Shown here: positions 1 to 7,747 of the stretch, in pieces
How positions within the stretch are numbered: position 1 is the first letter of the stretch
How the letters are laid out: each line of letters starts with the position of its first letter
Assembly: GCA_964436315.1 (NCBI GenBank)
Contig: CAYTCZ010000098.1
Location: 1 to 14,627 of the forward strand
Direction of reading: 5' to 3'
Source of the DNA: CAYTCZ01 sp964436315
GTDB lineage: Bacteria; Actinomycetota; Thermoleophilia; Gaiellales; Gaiellaceae
DNA length: 14,627 nt
Notes under the pieces: model-generated
Seen by the model: the letters and a program-made list of their open reading frames with translations, nothing else
What the model was told of the DNA's origin: nothing
Database searches by the model: none
Program-made: the position numbers and the translations under genes

Positions 1-81
1 GCGATCGCGGCGAGATGCGCCGCGTCTCAGCCGCCAGCCGGGGGTGCTGCACCTATCGGGATAGGCTCTTAGTCCGTAGTT
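1..81. other. Intergenic stretch downstream of gyrA with overlapping inverted repeats
   Basis: No gene is supported here. On the minus strand it is the region just after the gyrA stop. It holds an 11-base palindrome GGTGCTGCACC (43-53) that overlaps a second one, CCTATCGGGATAGG (52-65), and an imperfect 17-base palindrome GAGATGCGCCGCGTCTC (12-28). None is followed by a T-run in the gyrA direction, so a classical intrinsic terminator is not shown, although the hairpins could still mark the 3' end of the gyrA message. Confidence 0.5.
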
Positions 82-2592
82 CTAGTGGTCGCTGGCGTCC
101 TCGATTTGGCCGGCTTCGGTCCGCCCATCACCATGGCCGTTGCCGTTCTCGACGACTGGAGCAAGCGTCGAGGTCTTTTCGTCTTCGCGGAGACGCATGA
201 CGATCACTCCTTGCGTTGCCCGGCCAAGCCGCTTGATCTCGTCGACCGGCACCTTGATCACGGTCCCGCCCGTTGAGATCAACATGACGGCAAAGCCGTC
301 GCGAACAATCCGCGCACCCGCGAGCCGGCCTCGCTCCTCCGTCAGTTGAACGGTCTTGACTCCTAGACCCCCACGGCCTTTGACGGGGTATTCGCTCAGT
401 CGTGTGCGTTTTCCGTACCCGTTCTCGGTGACCACGAGCAGGTCGGCATCGTCGGTCGCGATGCTGGCGGCGATCACCTCGTCGTCGTCGCGAAGACGCA
501 TCCCCGCAACACCCGAGGTCGCGCGGCCCATTGCACGAGCTTCCTTTTCGTGAAACCGAATCGCCTGACCCTTTCGCGACACCATCAGAACGTCGTCGTT
601 TCCGGAGGAGTGGAAGACGGCGACTACCTCGTCGTCTTCGCGCAGTTTGATCGCGATGATTCCCTCGGACTTGAGCGGGGTGTTGTACTCCTCGAACTTC
701 GACTTCTTGATCAAACCGCTCTTCGTCGCGAGAACGAGATACTCGTTTTCCTTGAAGTCGCGGGTCGCGATCATCGTGCGAATCGACTCACCCTGGCGAA
801 GCGGCAAGAGATTCACGATGGCTCGGCCTTTTGACTGGCGGCTCCCGAGCGGCAGCTCGTGAACCTTCAGGCGATAGACCTTTCCGAGCGAGGTGAAAAG
901 CAGGATGAAGTCGTGCGTTGAGGCGACGACGAGGTGCTCGATGTAGTCGTCCTCCTTGAGGTCCATCCCCATGACACCGATGCCGCCGCGCCGCTGATCT
1001 CGATATGTCTTGACAGGAAGTCGCTTCACGTAGCCGGAACGCGTAATCGCGATGACCATGTCTTCCTCAGCGATCATGTCCTCGATCTCAAGGGAGTCCT
1101 CGCCCGCGATGATCTCGGTGCGCCGCTCATCCGTCCGGCCGTAGATCTCCTTGATCTCGAGGAGTTCTTCGCGGATGAGCCCATAGATGTGGTCCTCATC
1201 GGAAAGGATTTCGCGCAGCTCTGCAATCCGCTCGATGAGATCACTGTGCTCGTCCTTGATCTTCTTCCGTTCCAGCCCCGTGAGGCGCTGGAGGCGCAGG
1301 TCGAGAATCGCCTGAGCCTGAATTTCGCTGAGCTCGAACTTCGCCCGAAGACCCGCGCGGGCCTCATCGGCGTCCTTCGACCCCCGAATCAACGAGATCA
1401 CCTCGTCGAGGTTGTCGAGAGCGACGAGATACCCCTTCAGGATGTGAGCTCGTTCCTCCGCCTTTCTCAGCTCGAACTTCGTCCTTCGCGTCACGACTTC
1501 CAGCTGGAAGTCGAGGTAGTGGCGGATGAGCTCGGGCAAGCTCAGTGTTCGCGGGACCCCGTCTACAAGGGCAACGCCGTTGTAGCCGAAGGTGACCTGG
1601 AGCGGGGTGTGTTTATAGAGCCTGTTCAGGGTGACCTGGGGGACCGCATCGCGCTTCAACTCGATGACGATGCGCATGCCGGTCTTGTCGCTGTGGTCCT
1701 GGAGATCCGAGATCTCGGTGAGAACCTTCTCCTGGGCGAGGTCGGCGATCTTTCGAATGACGCCTGCGTCACCGCCCTTCTTCACTCCGTATGGGAGTTC
1801 CGTGACGATGATCGCCGACTTGCCACCGCGAAGTTCCTCGATGTGCGCTCGCGCGCGCAAGGTAATTCGGCCTCGTCCTGAGCGGTAGGCCTCTTTGATG
1901 CCGGTTCGTCCCACGATGAGCCCGCCGGTCGGGAAATCCGGTCCCGCGACGTGCTTCATGAGTCGATCGACGTCGATCGCCGGATCGTCGATCATCGCGA
2001 CAACCGCATCGATCGTCTCGGAAAGGCAGTGGGGTGGCAGGTTCGTGGCCATCCCGACCGCGATTCCCGCTGAGCCGTTCAGCAGAAGATTCGGAAGGCG
2101 CGCCGGGAGAACAACGGGTTCCTTACGGGATTCGTCGTAGTTCGGAACGTAGTCGACCGTGTCGTCCTCGATATCGCGCAGCATCTCGGTGGCGATACGG
2201 GCTAGCCGACACTCCGTGTACCGCATCGCGGCAGGCGGATCGTCATCGAGTGAGCCGAAGTTGCCCTGACCATCGACGAGCGGGTAGCGCATCGAAAACG
2301 GCTGCGCGAGACGAACCAGCGTGTCGTAAATCGCCGCATCGCCGTGTGGATGGAAGTTCCCCATCACGTCGCCCACGACGCGCGCGCACTTCTTGTAGGG
2401 GCGATTTGGCTGCATGCCAGACTCGTGCATCCCGAAGAGCACGCGCCGGTGCACGGGCTTCAGCCCATCGCGTACGTCGGGCAGTGCGCGTCCGACGATT
2501 ACGCTCATTGCATAATCGAGGTAGCTCGAGCGCATCTCCTGCTCGAGCTCCAGCTGTTCGATCCGGCCAGCGCCGAGCGGATCGACGACCAT
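82..2592 (-). CDS. gyrA: DNA gyrase subunit A
   Basis: This is the breakage-reunion subunit of DNA gyrase, which with GyrB forms the A2B2 enzyme that introduces negative supercoils using ATP. At 836 residues it is full length. The N-terminal winged-helix core contains the quinolone-binding region (about 70-95) and the catalytic tyrosine, Y125, in AAMRYTE. The C-terminal DNA-wrapping beta-pinwheel (about 500-805) has the GyrA box as QRRGGIG (533-539; consensus QRRGGKG) and later repeats such as KGRGGLG. The tail (810-836) is acidic and low in complexity. The residue matching E. coli Ser83 is Ala86, and Asp87 is conserved as Asp90. ATG is chosen because a perfect AGGAGG (minus strand 2604-2599) lies 6 bases upstream. 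The gene follows gyrB after 40 bases, so co-transcription is likely. Confidence 0.98.
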   Translation of the reverse strand: MVVDPLGAGRIEQLELEQEMRSSYLDYAMSVIVGRALPDVRDGLKPVHRRVLFGMHESGMQPNRPYKKCARVVGDVMGNFHPHGDAAIYDTLVRLAQPFSMRYPLVDGQGNFGSLDDDPPAAMRYTECRLARIATEMLRDIEDDTVDYVPNYDESRKEPVVLPARLPNLLLNGSAGIAVGMATNLPPHCLSETIDAVVAMIDDPAIDVDRLMKHVAGPDFPTGGLIVGRTGIKEAYRSGRGRITLRARAHIEELRGGKSAIIVTELPYGVKKGGDAGVIRKIADLAQEKVLTEISDLQDHSDKTGMRIVIELKRDAVPQVTLNRLYKHTPLQVTFGYNGVALVDGVPRTLSLPELIRHYLDFQLEVVTRRTKFELRKAEERAHILKGYLVALDNLDEVISLIRGSKDADEARAGLRAKFELSEIQAQAILDLRLQRLTGLERKKIKDEHSDLIERIAELREILSDEDHIYGLIREELLEIKEIYGRTDERRTEIIAGEDSLEIEDMIAEEDMVIAITRSGYVKRLPVKTYRDQRRGGIGVMGMDLKEDDYIEHLVVASTHDFILLFTSLGKVYRLKVHELPLGSRQSKGRAIVNLLPLRQGESIRTMIATRDFKENEYLVLATKSGLIKKSKFEEYNTPLKSEGIIAIKLREDDEVVAVFHSSGNDDVLMVSRKGQAIRFHEKEARAMGRATSGVAGMRLRDDDEVIAASIATDDADLLVVTENGYGKRTRLSEYPVKGRGGLGVKTVQLTEERGRLAGARIVRDGFAVMLISTGGTVIKVPVDEIKRLGRATQGVIVMRLREDEKTSTLAPVVENGNGHGDGRTEAGQIEDASDH

Positions 2593-2632
2593 TCGTTACC
2601 TCCTCAGCAGTCTCTGGTGGCTAGTGGTCGCA

Positions 2633-5017
2633 CTAGACATCCAGGAAACGGACGTCGCGCGCATTGGCCTCGATGAACTCTCGCCTGGGCTCAACCTTGT
2701 CGCCCATCAGCATCGAAAAGATCTCGTCAGCGGCGGATGCGTCTTCGACAGACACCTGTAGAAGCATGCGCTTCTCGGGATCCATTGTCGTTTCCCACAA
2801 CTGGTCGGCGTTCATCTCACCGAGACCTTTGAATCGGGTCAACGTCATCCCTTCGCGGGCCAGCGTAAGAACGTCTTCGCGGAGGTCGTCATAGGTCTCT
2901 GCGACCCTCGACTTCTTTCCCAGCTGCAGAGTGAACGGAGGCGAACCAGCAATGTCGGTGAGTCTCGCGTAGCTCTTGCGCAGATTCTGGTAATGACGCG
3001 ACCCAAGCAGCTCGGCCGGAATCACCACATGGCTGGCCGCGCTCGTTGCCAACTCGACAACGCGCACCCGCAGAGACTCTTTGTCCTTCTTCACCGTCGA
3101 GACCTCGAATCCGTTTTCCCCGAGCTTGTCGATGGCCTTAGCAGCCAACGGTACGGTCGCTGCATCGGTCTCGACCAGCCGGTGCTGAACCATGAAGTTC
3201 GCGGCTGGAACACCGAAGTCTTCGCGCAGCCGGGCCAGCCAGCCTTCGTACTCCTTGAGTACTCTGACAAACCGCTGGTACCGAGCCTCGGTCAGCGTTG
3301 AGGCCGACCCGGATCGATCTTCGATCTCGATGTCCTTGATCCTCTCGCGAACAAGAAGTTCTTCGAGCTGCGACTCCTTCTCGAGATAGATCTCCTGGTT
3401 GCCTCGTTTGACGAGATACAGAGGCGGAACAGCGATGTAGACATGTCCGCTTTCGACAAGCTCTCGCATGTGTCGGTAGAGAAACGTGAGAATCAGCGTG
3501 CGAATGTGGGCGCCGTCGACATCGGCGTCAGTCATAACGATGATTCGGTTGTACCGGAGGTTCTCGATGTTGAACTCGTCGCCGAGCCCGGTTCCGATCG
3601 CGGTCACCATCGCCTGGATTTCCTGATTCGACAGGACCTTGTTGATGCGGTTCTTCTCCGCATTGATGATCTTCCCCCGCAGCGGCAAGATCGCCTGGTT
3701 CTGGCGGTTTCGAGCTATCTTCGCCGAGCCGCCAGCCGAGTCGCCCTCGACGAGGAAGAGTTCGGTGGTATCGGCATCGCGGCTGATGCAATCCGCGAGC
3801 TTCCCCGGCAGTGACGAGTTCTCGAGCGCGCTCTTCCGACGCGTGAGCTCTCTCGCTTTGCGGGCCGCCTGGCGAGCACGAGCTGCTGCAATCGCTTTGT
3901 TGATGATTTGGCGCGCGTCTCCGGGGTTCTCTTCGAGGAACTCCCCCAGGCGCTGGTTTATCGCCTGCTCTACGAGTCCACGCATTTGTGGATTTCCGAG
4001 CTTCGTCTTCGTCTGACCTTCGAACTGCGGCTCTTTCAGACGAATGGCGATGACTGCCGCCAACCCTTCTCGGACATCCTCGCCTTCGAGATTCTCTTCT
4101 TTCTCCTTCAGCAGCGCCTTCGACCGAGCGTACTCGTTGATCGTTCGGGTGAGTGCACCCTTGAAACCGGAGAGGTGCGAGCCACCTTCGTGCGTGTTGA
4201 TGTTGTTGGCGAAGGAGAAGACCGACTCGACGTACGACGTATTCCATTGCATCGCCACGTCGATTTCGGCCTCGTCTGCTCTTGATTCGAAGTAGACGAT
4301 ATGCGAATGGACCGCGTCTTTTGTGTCGTTGATGTGGCGGACGAAATCCTTGAGTCCATCTTTGTAGTGGAACTGCGCTTCCGCACCGCCGGCCCGTTCG
4401 TCGACGAAGCGGATCTTGAGCCCCTTGGTGAGGAATGCCATCTCTCGGAGTCGCTGGGTCAGAACCTTCTGGTCGAAGTCGATCTCCTCAAAGATGTCGA
4501 GATCGGGGAGGAACGTGATCGCCGTTCCGGTGTGTTTCGTCTTCCCGGTCTCAGCGAGATCAGTCAGCGGTTCTCCCCGACTGTACTCCTGCCGCCACAC
4601 CTTGCCGTCGCGCTTGACCTCGACCACGAGTGTCTCGGACAACGCATTTACAACGGAGACGCCGACGCCGTGGAGTCCGCCCGACACTTTGTAACCGCCA
4701 CCGCCGAACTTTCCGCCGGCGTGGAGCTTCGTGAGTACCACTTCGACAGCCGGGCGCTCCTGGTCAGGCATCACTTCGACCGGGATGCCGCGTCCGTTGT
4801 CGGTAACCGTGACCGAGTTATCTGGATGGACCGTGACCTCTATGTGGTCACAATGGCCGGCAAGCGCTTCGTCAACGGCGTTGTCGACGACCTCGAAAAC
4901 AAGATGGTGTAGACCACGTGAACCCGTCGATCCAATGTACATTCCGGGTCGTTTTCGAACCGGTTCAAGACCTTCCAGGACCGTGATGTCCTCTGCACCG
5001 TATTTTCCTCGCGCCAT
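2633..5017 (-). CDS. gyrB: DNA gyrase subunit B, long form with C-terminal insert
   Basis: This is the ATPase subunit of gyrase. The GHKL ATP-binding domain has the conserved Asn in VVDNAVDEAL (about N46), DNGRGIP (73-79) and GGLHGVGVSVVNALS (113-127). The TOPRIM domain has EGDSAGG (424-430) and the metal-binding TDADVDG (496-502). RFKGLGEMN (728-736) closes the conserved core. At 794 residues it is much longer than the roughly 640-690 residues usual in actinobacteria and Firmicutes. The extra length is a block of about 170 residues (roughly 548-720) inside the TOPRIM/C-terminal region, at the place of the E. coli-type insert (E. coli GyrB is 804 residues). The reading frame is intact. The ATG at 5017 follows a weak AGGGA ribosome site (minus strand 5031-5027) that lies in a hairpin. 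Confidence 0.98.
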   Translation of the reverse strand: MARGKYGAEDITVLEGLEPVRKRPGMYIGSTGSRGLHHLVFEVVDNAVDEALAGHCDHIEVTVHPDNSVTVTDNGRGIPVEVMPDQERPAVEVVLTKLHAGGKFGGGGYKVSGGLHGVGVSVVNALSETLVVEVKRDGKVWRQEYSRGEPLTDLAETGKTKHTGTAITFLPDLDIFEEIDFDQKVLTQRLREMAFLTKGLKIRFVDERAGGAEAQFHYKDGLKDFVRHINDTKDAVHSHIVYFESRADEAEIDVAMQWNTSYVESVFSFANNINTHEGGSHLSGFKGALTRTINEYARSKALLKEKEENLEGEDVREGLAAVIAIRLKEPQFEGQTKTKLGNPQMRGLVEQAINQRLGEFLEENPGDARQIINKAIAAARARQAARKARELTRRKSALENSSLPGKLADCISRDADTTELFLVEGDSAGGSAKIARNRQNQAILPLRGKIINAEKNRINKVLSNQEIQAMVTAIGTGLGDEFNIENLRYNRIIVMTDADVDGAHIRTLILTFLYRHMRELVESGHVYIAVPPLYLVKRGNQEIYLEKESQLEELLVRERIKDIEIEDRSGSASTLTEARYQRFVRVLKEYEGWLARLREDFGVPAANFMVQHRLVETDAATVPLAAKAIDKLGENGFEVSTVKKDKESLRVRVVELATSAASHVVIPAELLGSRHYQNLRKSYARLTDIAGSPPFTLQLGKKSRVAETYDDLREDVLTLAREGMTLTRFKGLGEMNADQLWETTMDPEKRMLLQVSVEDASAADEIFSMLMGDKVEPRREFIEANARDVRFLDV

Positions 5018-5079
5018 AAAGAAAAATCCCTGCTCTCAGCCAGTTTTTGCAGGGACCTGAATGGTATCAAAACCGTCGG
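5018..5079 (-). promoter_or_regulatory. gyrB leader: extended -10 and hairpin with T-run over the ribosome site
   Basis: Read on the minus strand, an extended -10 TGATACCAT (5069-5061) predicts a transcript start near 5055. There begins a 7-bp stem TCCCTGC/GCAGGGA (arms 5055-5049 and 5033-5027) with a 15-base loop. TTTTT follows the stem immediately, and the gyrB ATG is 10 bases from it. The 3' arm contains the only Shine-Dalgarno-like bases (AGGGA). The arrangement fits a terminator/attenuator or a translational switch in front of gyrB. No good -35 is visible. Function is inference. Confidence 0.45.
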
Positions 5080-5556
5080 TCAGTCGGCCTTCCCGACGCC
5101 GCGTGCAACGCTTGTTGCGATCGCCTTGGAAACCCGCTCGCGGAGCGCAGGATCGTTGATCTCAGAAGCGAGCTGATCACCAATCCGCCGATGCTCTAGG
5201 AGCAGTTCTGGCGCAACCTGTTTGGTCTGAGTCTCACTCTCTGCGCCCGGCTCCGGTAACTCGCCGACCGCGAAGCGGATCCGGCGGATGTCGGCGGCCC
5301 AACGCTCGCCGGCCAGCCGCTCGAGCACGAGCTTTTCGCAGTGCGTCAGCTCTTGTGCCCAGACGCTCGAGCTGGTGGAAACGTGCAGAGTGCCATCTCG
5401 GCTGAGCCGAGCCGGCCAAGCGTTCCTCGCCACGTCGTCGCCAACCGTTTCAGGCCAGTGAGCGACGACGTCATGCAGGGGACCTCGGCCGAGACGGCCG
5501 AGTTCAGTATCGACAATGTCACGCAGAGTCCCGGGAAGACGAAAATCTCGAGTCAT
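5080..5556 (-). CDS. dciA: DUF721 / DciA-family protein, probable replicative helicase loader
   Basis: This is a 158-residue DUF721 protein. In other bacteria this family includes DciA, which helps load the DnaB helicase where DnaC or DnaI is absent. The N-terminal KH-like fold contains the family features LRDIVDTELGRLG (11-23), W34 in VVAHWPETVG, HVSTSSSVWAQEL (58-70) and RIRFAVG (92-98). The C-terminal part (about 100-158) is charged and predicted helical. The open frame extends to 5661, but the ATG at 5556 is preferred: it overlaps the recF stop as ATGA, the domain begins there, and an AGGAG lies 13 bases upstream. Its place between recF and gyrB is typical of actinobacteria. The helicase-loading role is inferred from family and neighbourhood. 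Confidence 0.88.
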   Translation of the reverse strand: MTRDFRLPGTLRDIVDTELGRLGRGPLHDVVAHWPETVGDDVARNAWPARLSRDGTLHVSTSSSVWAQELTHCEKLVLERLAGERWAADIRRIRFAVGELPEPGAESETQTKQVAPELLLEHRRIGDQLASEINDPALRERVSKAIATSVARGVGKAD

Positions 5557-6611
5557 GCTTCGCGAATTTCTCCTGGTCTCGCCGACAGGTGCTGGTCGAC
5601 GTTCACCTCCGCCGGCTTCGACGTTGCGGTGACGAGCGTCTGGCCATTCTGTGGCAGCCATTTGACGAGGGTCTGCATCCTTCCCTCGTCCAGCTCACTG
5701 AACACGTCGTCGAGCAGAAGGAGCGGTGGCTCGGTCCGGCTTCTCGTCAGCTCGTTCGCCTCGGCGAGAATCAGCGCGAGCACGGTGAGGCGCTGCTCCC
5801 CTTGGGAGCCATACGCTCGCAGGTCGATTCCGTCAACACTCACCGCAAGATCGCGGAGGTGAGGGCCCGCGCCGGTCGTACCCCGGCGAATGTCTGTCTC
5901 GAGGCGCTCTTCGAGCATTTCGGTCGTCAGGGGATCGGCTTCGTAGCGAAGTCTGGGCTTGCCGAGCCCAAATGTCTCCCCAAGCGCGACAAACGCGGGG
6001 CTGATCTGCTCGACGACCTTGCCTCTCGCTGCATCGAGCTCTTCACCGAGAGTAATGATTTGGCTATTCCAGGGAGCGACCGTGTCGCGCGTCGACAGCC
6101 CGTCTCGAACCTGTCGGAGAGCTGCATTCCGTTGGGAGAGAGCTTGTGTGTATGCGGCCGGAATGTGTGAGCACTCGGGCAGCAGACGGCTCACTGCTCT
6201 GTCGAGGTACGCGCGGCGAACAATCGGCGCCCCCTTCGCCACGACCAACCGGTCGGGTGTGAATGCGAGTGCGGCCAGTTTTGCCCGGAGCCCTTCGCTC
6301 GACGAGAGACGGCTTCCGTTGAGCCAGGCTTCCTTCGGTTCGTCGCGCCGTAGGGTGACCCGAGTCTCGACGGGAACGTCCTGGTTTACCCCGCGAAGAG
6401 CAACGCGGGCGGCGGAGTGGCCGAATCTGATCGCTTGCCGTTCTTTGCGAGTTCGGGGAGAAAATCCCTGCACACCGACATGAATCGACTCGAGAAGATT
6501 GGTTTTTCCGACACCGTTTCGGCCCGTGATGAGCACAAGACCGGGTTCCAAATCGAGCTCGAGACGGTCGTACGAGCGGAATTGGCGAAGGGAGACGTGT
6601 TGGACGATCAG
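5553..6611 (-). CDS. recF: DNA replication and repair protein RecF, probable CTG start
   Basis: RecF is an SMC-like ATPase that acts with RecO and RecR to load RecA at single-strand gaps and stalled forks. From the proposed CTG start it has 352 residues. Walker A is GRNGVGKT (30-37), the ABC-type signature is YGSQGEQR (267-274), and Walker B is LLLLDDVFSELD (297-308). A TTG at 6551 would begin only nine residues before Walker A and would lose the first beta strand. Reading upstream in frame gives LIVQHVSLRQFRSYDRLELD, the expected RecF N-terminus. Between the upstream stop (6650-6648) and 6551 there is no ATG, GTG or TTG. The CTG at 6611-6609 overlaps the dnaN TGA as CTGA, suggesting translational coupling. 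No clear Shine-Dalgarno is present. Confidence 0.9.
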   Translation of the reverse strand: MIVQHVSLRQFRSYDRLELDLEPGLVLITGRNGVGKTNLLESIHVGVQGFSPRTRKERQAIRFGHSAARVALRGVNQDVPVETRVTLRRDEPKEAWLNGSRLSSSEGLRAKLAALAFTPDRLVVAKGAPIVRRAYLDRAVSRLLPECSHIPAAYTQALSQRNAALRQVRDGLSTRDTVAPWNSQIITLGEELDAARGKVVEQISPAFVALGETFGLGKPRLRYEADPLTTEMLEERLETDIRRGTTGAGPHLRDLAVSVDGIDLRAYGSQGEQRLTVLALILAEANELTRSRTEPPLLLLDDVFSELDEGRMQTLVKWLPQNGQTLVTATSKPAEVNVDQHLSARPGEIREA

Positions 6612-7747
6612 CCTGCGAGTCGAATCGGCATGATCAGGTACCGGAAATCATCGGGCTCGCCTTGCATCAAACCGGGCCTCAACGGGCTGATCAGCTTGAG
6701 AACGACCGTTTCGCTTTCGACCGACTCCAGTCCATCTCGAAGGAACTCGGCGTTGAACCCGATCTCCATAGGGTCACCCGTAAACGCGACTGGCATAGTC
6801 TCCCGTACCTCGCCAACATCTTGGGTCTGAGCGGAGACAGTTACCTGTCCCTCCTCAAAGGCGAGTCGAAGCGGCGAGTTTCGCTGCACAATGACCGATG
6901 CTCGCCGAACAACCTCCAAGAACTCCTGCCGCGGCAGTTGAACGTCTGCTTCGAACGACTCGGGTAGAAGCTGTCTGTAGTTTGGAAACTGGCCGTCAAT
7001 TCGGCGCGCTGTCAGCCACACCCCGCCGGCTTCGAACACAACCTGATTGTCTTGCACGGCAATTCCAATGTGATCGGACTCGGCTCCGGAGCTGATCCGG
7101 CTGAGTTCAGTAAGCGCACGGGCGGGAACAATCGCCTCGAGCTCCTCTCCGGGGCCTCCTTCAAGAGCGGTTTCCTTCACGCTAAGCCGGTAGGAGTCGG
7201 TCGCTGCCATGATGACCTTCCCATCTTCGAAGCGAACGAGAATGCCGGTGAGCACAGGCCGGGATTCATCTCGAGACGCGGCACGACTGACGCGGGCAAC
7301 TGTCGCAAGAAAACCTGCTCTATCGACACTGAAGAGTGAGTCGCTCGTTACCTCGGGAAGCCGTGGAAAGTCCTCAAGGCTATACGTATGAAGAGTGAAT
7401 GCAGCCGACCCGCTCCGCACATGAACGACTCCCTCGTCGTCCTGGTGCTGAAGCTCGACTTCGCCCGGCGGTAGAAGACGAACAATGTCACCAAGGAGTC
7501 GTCCTGGGACAACACTTGCTCCCTCTTCGTCGACCTCTGCCGCCATTCTGGCGCGGATGGAAATCTCCATATCCGTGGAAGACAACTCCAGCTCCTTCGA
7601 GCGAGCATCAAGCTTCACGCCGCCGAGGATCTGAACACTCGCTCGAGTTGAAACGCCACGAGAGACGATTCCAAGAATGTCGGCCAGGGCATCTCTCGAA
7701 GCAGAGATCTTCATCCGAGTGCCGGCAACGGTATCGACAGAAGCCAT
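6608..7747 (-). CDS. dnaN: DNA polymerase III beta subunit (sliding clamp)
   Basis: This is the ring-shaped processivity clamp that tethers the replicative polymerase to DNA. At 379 residues it has the usual three tandem clamp domains of about 120 residues. Family features include the domain I opening MKISASRDALADILGIVSRG (12-31), SRPVLTGILVRFEDGKVIMAATDSYRLS in domain II (quoted in part), and the C-terminal YLIMPIRLAG, whose MPIR segment lines the binding pocket for polymerase and other clamp partners. The ATG at 7747 is favoured over Met12 because AGAGG lies 10 bases upstream of it, while nothing similar precedes Met12. It lies 181 bases from dnaA across a gap with origin-like sequences, and its stop overlaps the proposed recF start. 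Confidence 0.97.
   Translation of the reverse strand: MASVDTVAGTRMKISASRDALADILGIVSRGVSTRASVQILGGVKLDARSKELELSSTDMEISIRARMAAEVDEEGASVVPGRLLGDIVRLLPPGEVELQHQDDEGVVHVRSGSAAFTLHTYSLEDFPRLPEVTSDSLFSVDRAGFLATVARVSRAASRDESRPVLTGILVRFEDGKVIMAATDSYRLSVKETALEGGPGEELEAIVPARALTELSRISSGAESDHIGIAVQDNQVVFEAGGVWLTARRIDGQFPNYRQLLPESFEADVQLPRQEFLEVVRRASVIVQRNSPLRLAFEEGQVTVSAQTQDVGEVRETMPVAFTGDPMEIGFNAEFLRDGLESVESETVVLKLISPLRPGLMQGEPDDFRYLIMPIRLAG

Noticed and set aside
934..1881. 315-residue plus-strand open frame
   Set aside because: It is antisense to gyrA, which is intact and strongly conserved. Long antisense frames are common in GC-rich DNA and this one shows no recognisable domain.
3528..4247. 239-residue minus-strand frame inside gyrB
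   Set aside because: It is another frame of gyrB with Arg- and Pro-rich low-information sequence.
5557..5661. N-terminal extension of the DUF721 protein to 193 residues
   Set aside because: The added 35 residues overlap recF and lie outside the conserved domain; the ATGA overlap start is more typical.
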